A DNA stretch of 64,000 nucleotides, taken from contig JAJPIQ010000032.1 of the NCBI GenBank assembly GCA_021324685.1, forward strand, positions 88,833 through 152,832. The letters run 5' to 3'. Positions 40,176 through 48,104 of this stretch are shown one piece after another. The DNA comes from Bacteroidota bacterium. GTDB lineage: Bacteria > Bacteroidota > Ignavibacteria > Palsa-1295. The position numbers were made by a program, and so were the translations under genes. The stretch's first letter is position 1, and the number at the start of each line of letters is the position of its first letter. The notes under the pieces are model-generated. The model did no database searches. It saw nothing but the letters and a program-made list of their open reading frames with translations, and was not told where the DNA came from.

Positions 40176-41837
40176 ATGAGCGATCGGATTCTCTCCGGAC
40201 AGCGGACATCGTTCTGGGAAATAGGAGGCGCGTTCCTGCTCGGAGCGATCGCCGTAACGCTCCTTGCGGTGCAATGCGCGAGTCTCTATCGGTTCCCGCA
40301 GCCGGATGCCGGCCGATGGTATGGCGATGAGACCTGGCAAATGCGCGAGTTCCAGACGCAGGTGCAGACGGGCGTGCTCCGCGATCCCGACGCCCCGGCA
40401 TCGAGCATTTATCATCACAATGGCATCGTTCCCAACTCGCTCTGGCTCGATGCGATGGTCTTCGGGGGTGCCGAAGCGCTGTTGTTCCCGAATTATTCCA
40501 CGGTCGCTATCGGGCGGACCGTGACCTTCGCGTTTGCGCTTGTGCTGCTCGCGTTCTTTTATTACGGTCTGCGAAAATGGGAACTGCCACCCTGGCTTGC
40601 CCTTGCGGGCGTCGTGGCGCTGGCCGCAAACCGCGACTTTTTTTATGCCTCCCACTCGGCGAGGTACGATCTCTGGACGGCGCTCGGCGTCCTGATCGGC
40701 ATTGTACTGCTGGCCAATGCCTGGAATAAGGTCCGGCATCAGCGCAAACCCGACCGCGGGCGGCACTATTTTCTTATGCTGTTTCCCGCACTTACCCTCG
40801 CGTGGAACTTCCATGTGGTGCGGATTCTTTGGCTTCCGTTTGTGGCGCTCGTTGTCCTTTATTTCTCGATAAATCGCGGAATGGCGATCCGCCTCCTCGT
40901 GGGCAATGGTATCGCTGCGATCGCACTACTTCTGCCCTCCATCCTTATCCTCCACTCGCACCACTTGTTCCATTACGGTTCCGAGCCATCGATGCTGGGC
41001 CTGACTTTTGGCGATCTTCCGTTGGTTCGCCCGTTCACCGATCGGTTACTCCGTATGACGGTCGTGGAACGGTTCCTCAGCCTTCAATCTGAAGCGCCGG
41101 TCGCCCTGTATCTCGCTGTGGGGGCGGTAGTCCTTTCCGCCGCCTTACTGGCGTTTCAAAGAGTTCGCTTACGGTCCGGCAGCCGTTCACGATCCGGGCT
41201 GCTATTGCTTACAGCGCTTGCCATCGCTTCCTGGGCGCTCACGCTCCGGGATATGCGGTATTACGACATCCAGATTCTACCCGCGATCGTGTTTACCGCG
41301 CTGGTGCTCGGTTATACGGTCATGAGAGACTCCGGGATCGTTACGAAACGCGTCGGAATCATTATGTTGCTCGCGCTTGTGGCGATCGCCGCCGGACTTT
41401 CGTTTCGCGATGCGAGCGTAGCCGGCCAAAGGAGCAGGATCCTTGCGAACGATCTTGAGCGGGTGACATCGACGGTCAAATCTGATATTCAGGCGCACGC
41501 GCTCGGCGGTAGGCCCGTCGTGCTGGCGGAACTCCAGTTGCAGGACTATTTACTCACAGACCCTCGCCTTCGGACGATCAATGCGCTCTTTCGGGAGTAT
41601 CCAGACACGCCGATGACACTTCCACAATTCCTCGCGCGAGAACATGTCGACTTCATCTTCACCGCGAAACGATCTTCCATATTTACCGATCTTGCCGGGA
41701 AGCAACCGCTCGAAGATAGTTTACTCCGCAATGCGTCCGAATTCCATGGCCATTTCAGCGATGCCGGATTCGATTATTTTGGCAGTGAACCCGCGCCGGA
41801 AGATACACTTGTCCTTTATCCGGTCCCTAATCCGTAG
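40176..41837 (+). CDS. GT-C-like membrane protein of a different family
   Basis: A 553-residue protein with about 11 membrane helices. The first loop has RWYGDETWQMREFQT (acidic, GDE) and later ASHSARYDLWTALG, as in ArnT/PMT-like GT-C enzymes. The C-terminal soluble domain (QDYLLTDPRLRTINALFREY ... HVDFIFTAKRSS) does not carry the ATRF/DYQ motifs of the paralogues elsewhere in this window. It is divergent from acyltransferase copy 2 and probably belongs to the same envelope-glycan locus. The start is the ATG at 40176. Confidence 0.7.
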   Translation: MSDRILSGQRTSFWEIGGAFLLGAIAVTLLAVQCASLYRFPQPDAGRWYGDETWQMREFQTQVQTGVLRDPDAPASSIYHHNGIVPNSLWLDAMVFGGAEALLFPNYSTVAIGRTVTFAFALVLLAFFYYGLRKWELPPWLALAGVVALAANRDFFYASHSARYDLWTALGVLIGIVLLANAWNKVRHQRKPDRGRHYFLMLFPALTLAWNFHVVRILWLPFVALVVLYFSINRGMAIRLLVGNGIAAIALLLPSILILHSHHLFHYGSEPSMLGLTFGDLPLVRPFTDRLLRMTVVERFLSLQSEAPVALYLAVGAVVLSAALLAFQRVRLRSGSRSRSGLLLLTALAIASWALTLRDMRYYDIQILPAIVFTALVLGYTVMRDSGIVTKRVGIIMLLALVAIAAGLSFRDASVAGQRSRILANDLERVTSTVKSDIQAHALGGRPVVLAELQLQDYLLTDPRLRTINALFREYPDTPMTLPQFLAREHVDFIFTAKRSSIFTDLAGKQPLEDSLLRNASEFHGHFSDAGFDYFGSEPAPEDTLVLYPVPNP

Positions 41838-41895
41838 TCGGAGAATGAGCCGGCAGCGCGGAGGCTGCCGGCGATGTGTCCGAATCTCAAAAAGA

Positions 41896-44800
41896 TTACT
41901 CGCCCACGATCATGATCTTGTTCGTGACCGAGCCGGAGTTGGCGGTCTCGAGCGTGTAAAAATAGGCGCCGGGCGCGACCCGGTTCCCAGCGGCATCGCG
42001 CGCATCCCACGTGATGGACTGCGGGCCTCCCTCCATTGGGCGGTCGGCAAGCGTGCGGAGGAGCGTACCGTTGGCATTATAAATTCGCAGGAGCACATTG
42101 TCCCGCGCGGGGAGTTCGAAACTCAGTGCGATGCCCGTTTCCTTGCTCATCGCATAGGGATTCGGATAGGGCTCGTAGACAGAAAGCCCCGCTGCGCCAA
42201 AATGGAGTTCCACATGGTTCGTGTAGATCTGGGAACCATCGGCATTGACCTCATGGACCTGATAGATATACGTACCAGGGACGGAGGAATTGTCGCCAAA
42301 CGAATAATCGTGCCGTCCGACCGATGCACCGATGCCAGCGACCGTCCCGATATTTTCGAACGATGCTCCATCGATCGAACGCTGGACGTAAAACGTAGCG
42401 CCATGCGGTTCGCCATCGACATACCAGGAAAGTTGAGCGCCGGAAGAAGTTTTTGTCGCCGAGAGCGAGGTTAGTTCCACGCCGCCGGCGGGAACGCTAT
42501 ATTCCCAGATCCCTCGGCCGTGCGTTGCAACGCGCAACAGCTGGCCGTTCGGAGCGGTTTGAATATCGCGGCAGGGGAATAGCCCAAGTTGCATCGAGCT
42601 CCACGTTTGGCCGGCGTTGGTCGTCTCGTACATTCCAAAATCGGTCGCGGCATACCACGTCGTGAGTGGCGCGGTCGAATCGAGGGCAATCGACATGACA
42701 TTGCAGATCGTATTGCTATCCGCGCCGGGAATGGATGCGCCGCCCTTCGGTCCTGAAACATCCGTCCACGTCGCGCCCTTGTCGTCGGAAAACATGACCT
42801 TGTTTTTCGAATTCTGCAGCGAGACGAGTACAAAGTTCGTGTCCTGCCAGGACGTGTTGATCGAAGTCACGATGCCGGGAAGTTTCCCGTTGAGAGAAGT
42901 CCACGTCGAACCATAATCGGTCGAGCGCTGGAATATATTGCTGATCCCGGCAACATAAATCAGGTTGGAGTTCCAGGCGGCCAGGCCGATGGCACTCGTG
43001 CGGTATACACCGTTGCCATCGATTCCGAATGATGGCGCAAGGCGCGTCCAGCTCGTCCCGCCGTCGGTCGATCGCCATAAATGCTGGCGGCCGAAATACA
43101 GGATTTGGGAACCGGGCGTCGAGCCATGCCGGACCGGCGACATTTTGAGTGGGCAGTCCCACGAGGGCGCGTCCGTAACGCCAACGGCGGAGTCTGCAAT
43201 CGCGCTCCAGCTTTCCGTCGTTTGAGTCGTACGGAAGAGATAGCCCTGGACCTCTTCGGAATATTTCACGTTCTGATTTTGCGGACTGACGAGCGGCTGC
43301 ATTCCATCGCCGACGGGGGAGTGCTTCGTGGCGGGCTTTCCAAGCGGGAGTTCCCATAGTCCCTCGTCCTGCGCGCCGGCCCAGGTATCTTTACTATTCG
43401 TCGAATTGAAGGTCAGGTGGTAGAACCGGTTCGAGACGAAATTGGTCGAGTGATAACGCCATCCGCCACCCGTCGAAAGATCGTTCGAGCCCGCTTTGTA
43501 ATTGACCCAGAGTCCACCGTCGTCGCCGTCGTAAATAATGCGGGAGTTGGTCGGGTTGATGGCGAAGGAATGATGATCGACGTGGGGATATCCGCCGCCG
43601 CCGCCCGGATGATTGTAATCGCTGAAGTATTGCCATGCTCCGTTCATCAGCACGTACGCACTGACACCGCCCAGATAGATGGTGTCATTCGTCACCGAAT
43701 TTGGTGTGACGGCCAGATACAGATCGTACCATCCCTGAGGGTTGAAGGAAATACTCGATCCGACCTGAAAAAGGTCGGTTGGCGGGCCGGGGTTATAAAC
43801 GTTCCACGTCGCACCCGAATCGGTGCTTTCATAGAGATGCGCCTGTGACGACGACGACACATCCGTCATCAACGCGAAAATCTTATTCGGGGCATTGAGG
43901 GGAGTGGCCAGCGCCGCGCGACCAATCGTGGTCGCTGCAAAAAAGTTTGTAGAGGTCGTTACTCGTGTCCAGTGCGCGCCGTCATCTGTCGATTTCCAGA
44001 CACCGCCATTACCCGAACCGCCGAAGGACGGATCGCCGCCATTAATGCAATAGAGCGTCGAACTACCGTCACCATTGTGCGTTCCAATGATGTCCCAGAC
44101 AACGCCACCACTCAGGACCGATTTCCATGTCTGCCCGGAATCGGTGGATCGATAGAGGTCCAGCGGGCTGCCGAATTTCGAGGCCAGGATGATATTATCG
44201 TGGGCCGGATCGACAAAGACTTTGACAAAACTTCCCGAATCGTTATTGACATTGAGCCGCTCGAAGCTCAGTCCGCCATCTTCCGATTTATAGAGTCCGG
44301 TGCCCCCATAGTTCACGTTCGCGGAATAGCCATAGCCGGTCCCGACATAGATCGTATTTGTATTCACGGGATCGACGGCGATCGAGGCGACCGAAAGGTT
44401 GGGGAGTACATCGTCCGTCAGTGGGAACCAGGTGTTGCCGGTGTCCAACGATTTCCATACCCCGCCGCCCGAACCTCCGGCGTACATGATATTGGGGCGC
44501 TGGGGATCGAAGACGATGGCGGTCGTGATCCCGGCGGAGAGCACCGAATCGCCACTCGAAATGAGCCCGATGTTCATCCACTGTCCCTGAATGGCCTGTG
44601 GAGAGTCGGAATGATGAGTTCCCTGGTTCGCATAGAGGTCGCGGCGGGCTTCCTCGAAGGTCCGCAGATATTCGCCCTGGTCGATCGTTCCCGAAGTCCC
44701 TGCGCGGCGAATGTATTCGTAAAATTCGCGCGCGAACGGCCGCGAAGCGCGAAGGCTCGCCGGTAACCGGTTGAGGCTATAATAGGCGCCGGAGTCCGTC

Positions 44801-44925
44801 GGCGCTTCGATCGGTGCCGCCAGCGTTTCGGAGCCGGGTTCGGATTCCTGAGCATGAAGCGGAATTCCGAAGAAAAAAATGGAGAATGCGGCAAAGAGGA
44901 AGACCGGATATTTACGTAAGAACAT
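41896..44925 (-). CDS. Large secreted T9SS protein with BNR/VPS10-like propeller repeats
   Basis: A 1,009-residue protein with signal peptide MFLRKYPVFLFAAFSIFFF...LHA. Many repeats of the SxDxGxTW type (KSLDTGNTWFPL, RSTDSGQTWKSV, ESTDSGATWNVY, RSTDGGTSWTRL) form a sortilin-like beta-propeller. The last 90 residues (YEPYPNPYA... LSFELPARDNVLLRIYNANG ... GAYFYTLETANSGSVTNKIM) form a FlgD/T9SS-type sorting domain. It would be exported to the surface; ligand or role unknown. The start at 44925 is set by the signal peptide. Confidence 0.88.
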   Translation of the reverse strand: MFLRKYPVFLFAAFSIFFFGIPLHAQESEPGSETLAAPIEAPTDSGAYYSLNRLPASLRASRPFAREFYEYIRRAGTSGTIDQGEYLRTFEEARRDLYANQGTHHSDSPQAIQGQWMNIGLISSGDSVLSAGITTAIVFDPQRPNIMYAGGSGGGVWKSLDTGNTWFPLTDDVLPNLSVASIAVDPVNTNTIYVGTGYGYSANVNYGGTGLYKSEDGGLSFERLNVNNDSGSFVKVFVDPAHDNIILASKFGSPLDLYRSTDSGQTWKSVLSGGVVWDIIGTHNGDGSSTLYCINGGDPSFGGSGNGGVWKSTDDGAHWTRVTTSTNFFAATTIGRAALATPLNAPNKIFALMTDVSSSSQAHLYESTDSGATWNVYNPGPPTDLFQVGSSISFNPQGWYDLYLAVTPNSVTNDTIYLGGVSAYVLMNGAWQYFSDYNHPGGGGGYPHVDHHSFAINPTNSRIIYDGDDGGLWVNYKAGSNDLSTGGGWRYHSTNFVSNRFYHLTFNSTNSKDTWAGAQDEGLWELPLGKPATKHSPVGDGMQPLVSPQNQNVKYSEEVQGYLFRTTQTTESWSAIADSAVGVTDAPSWDCPLKMSPVRHGSTPGSQILYFGRQHLWRSTDGGTSWTRLAPSFGIDGNGVYRTSAIGLAAWNSNLIYVAGISNIFQRSTDYGSTWTSLNGKLPGIVTSINTSWQDTNFVLVSLQNSKNKVMFSDDKGATWTDVSGPKGGASIPGADSNTICNVMSIALDSTAPLTTWYAATDFGMYETTNAGQTWSSMQLGLFPCRDIQTAPNGQLLRVATHGRGIWEYSVPAGGVELTSLSATKTSSGAQLSWYVDGEPHGATFYVQRSIDGASFENIGTVAGIGASVGRHDYSFGDNSSVPGTYIYQVHEVNADGSQIYTNHVELHFGAAGLSVYEPYPNPYAMSKETGIALSFELPARDNVLLRIYNANGTLLRTLADRPMEGGPQSITWDARDAAGNRVAPGAYFYTLETANSGSVTNKIMIVGE

Positions 44926-45023
44926 GAATGCGAATGAGCAATAATAAACCAACGAGCGCGCCTTCACGCGCCCGGCACTACAACACAGAAACGACACATC
45001 CGTTGCAGGAAATCGCGGCTCCT

Positions 45024-45042
45024 CCCCATATAATATATGGGG
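45024..45042. repeat. Perfect 8-bp inverted repeat CCCCATAT-3-ATATGGGG
   Basis: It lies about 100 bp upstream of the large T9SS gene and 65 bp past the end of the lipoprotein gene. No T-run follows, so a protein-binding site is as likely as a terminator. Confidence 0.4.
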
Positions 45043-45106
45043 GCGGATGCCAATACGGGCGAAGAATTCCTGGTGTGCGTGAGGGGGCTTCTGGTCACCG
45101 AAGCAG

Positions 45107-45475
45107 TTAGCGCTTCTTTACCACCCAGACTTTCCCGACGTGGACTTCATCGGCAGAAACGGTGTCTTCGCCGATCGCCCTTGGAACGGTATGACGGTCG
45201 TTCGGGCGCAACAGGTCGGGCGGATCGATCTCTTTGAGCGTCGTGTCGGCGACGCCTTTCGTTATCGAAATAAGCTGGTATCGGATCCGTTCGATCGTGT
45301 CATCGCCGAAATTCTCGTAAAACACGGTCAGGTACGGCTTCCCGTCCTCGATCTCCTTTGCAACGGAAACTTCGAGTCCGGGTGATTTTACCCACTCGTC
45401 TTTCGGTTTCGAACATCCCAAAACAACGAGGAAAACGGCACAGATCGCGCAAGATGAAGATAAGGACACCCTCAT
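45107..45475 (-). CDS. Lipoprotein of unknown function
   Basis: A 122-residue protein. The signal MRVSLSSSCAICAVFLVVLG precedes the lipobox cysteine (VVLGC-SKPKDE). The mature part is a compact beta-like domain: LTVFYENFGDDTIERIRYQL and ADEVHVGKVWVVKK. No family is recognised. The start at 45475 is chosen from the signal peptide. Confidence 0.7.
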   Translation of the reverse strand: MRVSLSSSCAICAVFLVVLGCSKPKDEWVKSPGLEVSVAKEIEDGKPYLTVFYENFGDDTIERIRYQLISITKGVADTTLKEIDPPDLLRPNDRHTVPRAIGEDTVSADEVHVGKVWVVKKR

Positions 45476-45848
45476 AAGCAGTCGGTTTTTAGAAGTAGCA
45501 AGCAAAGTACCAGTCCCTGGCGTAAGCCGTTGCCGCCCGCGACGTCTTCGGGCCGGTATTTGGCCCGGAACCGTCGGCGGCTTGAAACAGCCTTATTCAT
45601 TTCAGGACTGACGTGGCCCTATCGCATCGGGCCAAATCATGAACAAGCCGTGTAAACTGAAACGTTGCTGAAAAATGCCGGACGGGACAAAAAGTTGGAA
45701 TTATTTGCCGTAAACAGGTATTTGAACGTGCCGTCTTTTAGCGAAGGGCATTTGAAGTATGGCCCTGGCTGCTCGCAGCGCACCGGCTTTTCGGGGTTCG
45801 CAAAAGACCTCCCGGTTTTTTCATTTTAAGAAATAGGATACAAACAAA
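45476..45848. other. Gene-free stretch with one long structured hairpin
   Basis: No reading frame of value. The notable content is a 50-nt composite hairpin at 45532-45581: GCCGCC/GGCGGC and GACG/CGTC outside, CGGGCC/GGCCCG inside. AT-rich sequence before the OmpH gene probably holds its promoter, not clearly identifiable. Confidence 0.45.
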
Positions 45849-46376
45849 ATGACAAAGTTCGCTCATCGTGTGGCTATTGCGGCGATCGCCATTTTTTGCC
45901 TTTCGGTTGGATCAGCCCAGGCGCAAAAGATCGGTATCGTCGATGTAGGTTCCGTTATTACCGCTATGCCGGAATACCAGGCAGCGCTCCAGAAGGCACA
46001 GGCGCAGCAAAAGATCTATACCGATTCGCTGCAGGCCATGAAGATCGCCTTCCAGGCGGCACAGGATACGTACGCCAAGCTCGGCGAGAACGCCACTGCC
46101 GATTTCAAGAAAAAGGAACAGGACGACCTCTCCGCCAAGCAAGCCGCTTATGAGCAGTATTACGAGGCGACCCTTGGCCAGAATGGCTCGCTGGCTCAGC
46201 TCCAGAATCAGCTCCTTCAGCCGATCCAGGAGAAGGTAAAGGCCGCGCTGGCATCCTACGCCAAGAAAGAGCGTATTTCTGTGATCATCCCGGCTTCCGC
46301 CGCGGTGTATTTCGACCCCACGCTCGATTATACGGCGAAATTCCAGGACTTCCTGAAGGCACAAGCCTCCAAGTAA
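45849..46376 (+). CDS. OmpH/Skp family periplasmic chaperone (copy 1)
   Basis: A 175-residue protein with a signal peptide ending AQAQ. QKIGIVDVGSVITAMPEYQA is the OmpH N-terminal strand and helix; a long Gln/Ala/Lys coiled coil follows (about residues 50-135), then VSVIIPAS-type C-terminal strands. Skp-like trimers hold unfolded outer-membrane proteins in the periplasm. It is followed by a terminator and a second family member. Confidence 0.85.
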   Translation: MTKFAHRVAIAAIAIFCLSVGSAQAQKIGIVDVGSVITAMPEYQAALQKAQAQQKIYTDSLQAMKIAFQAAQDTYAKLGENATADFKKKEQDDLSAKQAAYEQYYEATLGQNGSLAQLQNQLLQPIQEKVKAALASYAKKERISVIIPASAAVYFDPTLDYTAKFQDFLKAQASK

Positions 46377-46425
46377 GCGTTCCGTACGCACTCAGGATTA
46401 CCAGAAATCCGGGACTTTTTTAGGG

Positions 46426-46462
46426 GCGCGGCTGCTTTACGAGAAGCGGCCGCGCTTTTTTT
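46426..46462 (+). terminator. Intrinsic terminator after the first OmpH gene
   Basis: GCGCGGC (46426-46432) pairs with GCCGCGC (46449-46455), followed by seven T. It lies 28 nt before the next OmpH gene, so the two genes are only partly co-transcribed or are separate. Confidence 0.75.
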
Positions 46463-46489
46463 GCGCTCGCGACTATTTCGATCTTTTCT

Positions 46490-47326
46490 ATGCAGACCAT
46501 CTCTCGGGCGATCCGATTTTCTTTCTTCCTGTTTGTCTTCGCGGCCGCGCTGCTGGCCGCACAGTCGAGTTCTCATGCCCAGCAGACTCGCGTGGCATAT
46601 ATCGATGCCGAAAAATTACTCAAGCGCATGCCCGAAGCCAAGGACGCGCAGTTGCGGCTCGACCAGTTGACCTCGAGTTGGACCAAAGAAGCGGCCGATA
46701 TGCAGGCGGAGATCGACCGCAAGCAAGCCGATTTCGACCGCCGAAAACTGATCATGACCGACGCCGAGCGCAACGCCGAGCAGGTCGAGCTCGCCAACCT
46801 TCGGAAAAAGCATGACGAGTTCGTCCACCAGAAGTTCGATCCCGATGCAGGGGAACTCTTTGCGCAGGAAGCGCAGCTCATGAAACCGGCCTACGATAAA
46901 CTGAGCGCCGCGATTAAACAGGTCGCCAGCGATGGGAACTACGATTACGTCATCGACCGCAGTTCGAAGGACGTCGTCCTGCTCTATACGAATTCCAAGT
47001 ACGATATCACGCTTGCGGTCGCGCGCGTCTTAGGGATCGAATCCGAGATCCTTAGCACGCCGTTGGTTCCTACGCTCGGAAAACCGGGTCAGTCCGGACA
47101 GCCGGGCCAGCCGGTGAACGGACAACCGGGCCAGCCGAACGTGCAGCCGCCGACCGGTCCGACCCAGCCCGGCGCGGGCCTTCAAAATCCCTCCCTGCCG
47201 ACCGGCTTGAACCCGATCGACGGAACGAATGGCCAGCCGCAGCAACAGCCGGGATTTAATTCCGGCGGCTATAATCCGGGCCAGCAGCCGCCCCCTCCGG
47301 GCAAGCAACCGGCCGTGACGCATTAA
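46490..47326 (+). CDS. OmpH/Skp family protein with a Gly/Pro/Gln-rich tail (copy 2)
   Basis: A 278-residue protein with a signal peptide ending SHAQQ. RVAYIDAEKLLKRMPEAKDA, an Arg/Lys/Glu coiled coil and DYVIDRSSKDVVLLY match OmpH. After about residue 185 a tail of roughly 90 residues follows, made of GQPGQP-like repeats rich in Gly, Pro, Gln and Asn. This is not part of Skp and resembles a collagen-like spacer. The C-terminus ends 2 bp from the convergent ispD gene. Confidence 0.82.
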   Translation: MQTISRAIRFSFFLFVFAAALLAAQSSSHAQQTRVAYIDAEKLLKRMPEAKDAQLRLDQLTSSWTKEAADMQAEIDRKQADFDRRKLIMTDAERNAEQVELANLRKKHDEFVHQKFDPDAGELFAQEAQLMKPAYDKLSAAIKQVASDGNYDYVIDRSSKDVVLLYTNSKYDITLAVARVLGIESEILSTPLVPTLGKPGQSGQPGQPVNGQPGQPNVQPPTGPTQPGAGLQNPSLPTGLNPIDGTNGQPQQQPGFNSGGYNPGQQPPPPGKQPAVTH

Positions 47327-47328
47327 GA

Positions 47329-48042
47329 TCAAATCGGGCTATTTCTTCCGATCGCAAGCCGGGCGCGGTCGAGATCGATCGGGTAGGTGATCTTGAAGTT
47401 CATATTGCTGCCAGGAACTAAATGTGGCTGCTCGCCAATGCGCTCCAGGAGCTGGGATTCGTCGGTGCCCTGAAAGTGGGTGTCCCGCGCGGCAGCGAAG
47501 GCCGCGCGAAGGAGTTCGAGCCGTGCGCCCTGCGGCGTTTGCGCGCGCCACAGATTTGTACGCGAAACCGTCTCGACAATATTGCCATCGGCAACGCGCT
47601 TGATCGTATCGACGATCTCGATGGCAGGGACCGCACTGCCATGCTCGCGCACAGCGCCGATCACGGAGAGAATAACGACCGCATCGACCAGCGGGCGAGC
47701 GACATCGTGCACGAGGACGATCTTGATATTCGGATCGTCATGGACGGCGCGGAGCCCGTGCCCGGCAGAGTCCTGCCGCGTTTCGCCGCCGGCGACGACC
47801 TTCCATGCGATGGGAAGTTTTAGTTTTCCCATGCTGGCTTCCATGCGTGGGACCTCCTCCTCCGGGCCCACGATCACGACGGTATGGACCGGCTCGATCG
47901 CGGCAAACGTCCGGGCCACATATTCGAAGAGCGGCAGGCCGCCCAACTCCTCCCATTGTTTCGGCTTCCCGAACCGCGTGGAACTTCCGCCGGCCACAAG
48001 GATGGCGGCTACATCGCGAATCGTATGGCTTCCTTCAGGCAT
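47329..48042 (-). CDS. ispD: 2-C-methyl-D-erythritol 4-phosphate cytidylyltransferase
   Basis: A 237-residue protein. AAILVAGGSSTRFGKPKQWE is the nucleotide-binding loop, LVHDVARPLVD is the family signature, and LWRAQTPQGARLELL and QGTDESQLLERIG complete the active site. It makes CDP-methylerythritol in the MEP isoprenoid pathway. The ATG at 48042 is the last of several closely spaced ATGs in a degenerate 16-nt repeat. Confidence 0.95.
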   Translation of the reverse strand: MPEGSHTIRDVAAILVAGGSSTRFGKPKQWEELGGLPLFEYVARTFAAIEPVHTVVIVGPEEEVPRMEASMGKLKLPIAWKVVAGGETRQDSAGHGLRAVHDDPNIKIVLVHDVARPLVDAVVILSVIGAVREHGSAVPAIEIVDTIKRVADGNIVETVSRTNLWRAQTPQGARLELLRAAFAAARDTHFQGTDESQLLERIGEQPHLVPGSNMNFKITYPIDLDRARLAIGRNSPI

Positions 48043-48104
48043 GATTCTGTTCAGGCATGAATCCGTTCCGTCATGAGCTGTTCCATAGACCGTTCAGGCA
48101 TGGG
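48043..48104 (-). repeat. Degenerate 16-nt repeats carrying successive ATG codons before ispD
   Basis: On the minus strand ATGACGGAACGGATTC and ATGCCTGAACAGAATC precede the ispD start ATGCCTGAAGG at 16-nt steps, and another ATGCCTGAAC overlaps the permease stop codon. The 16-nt step puts each ATG in a different frame. Confidence 0.5.
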
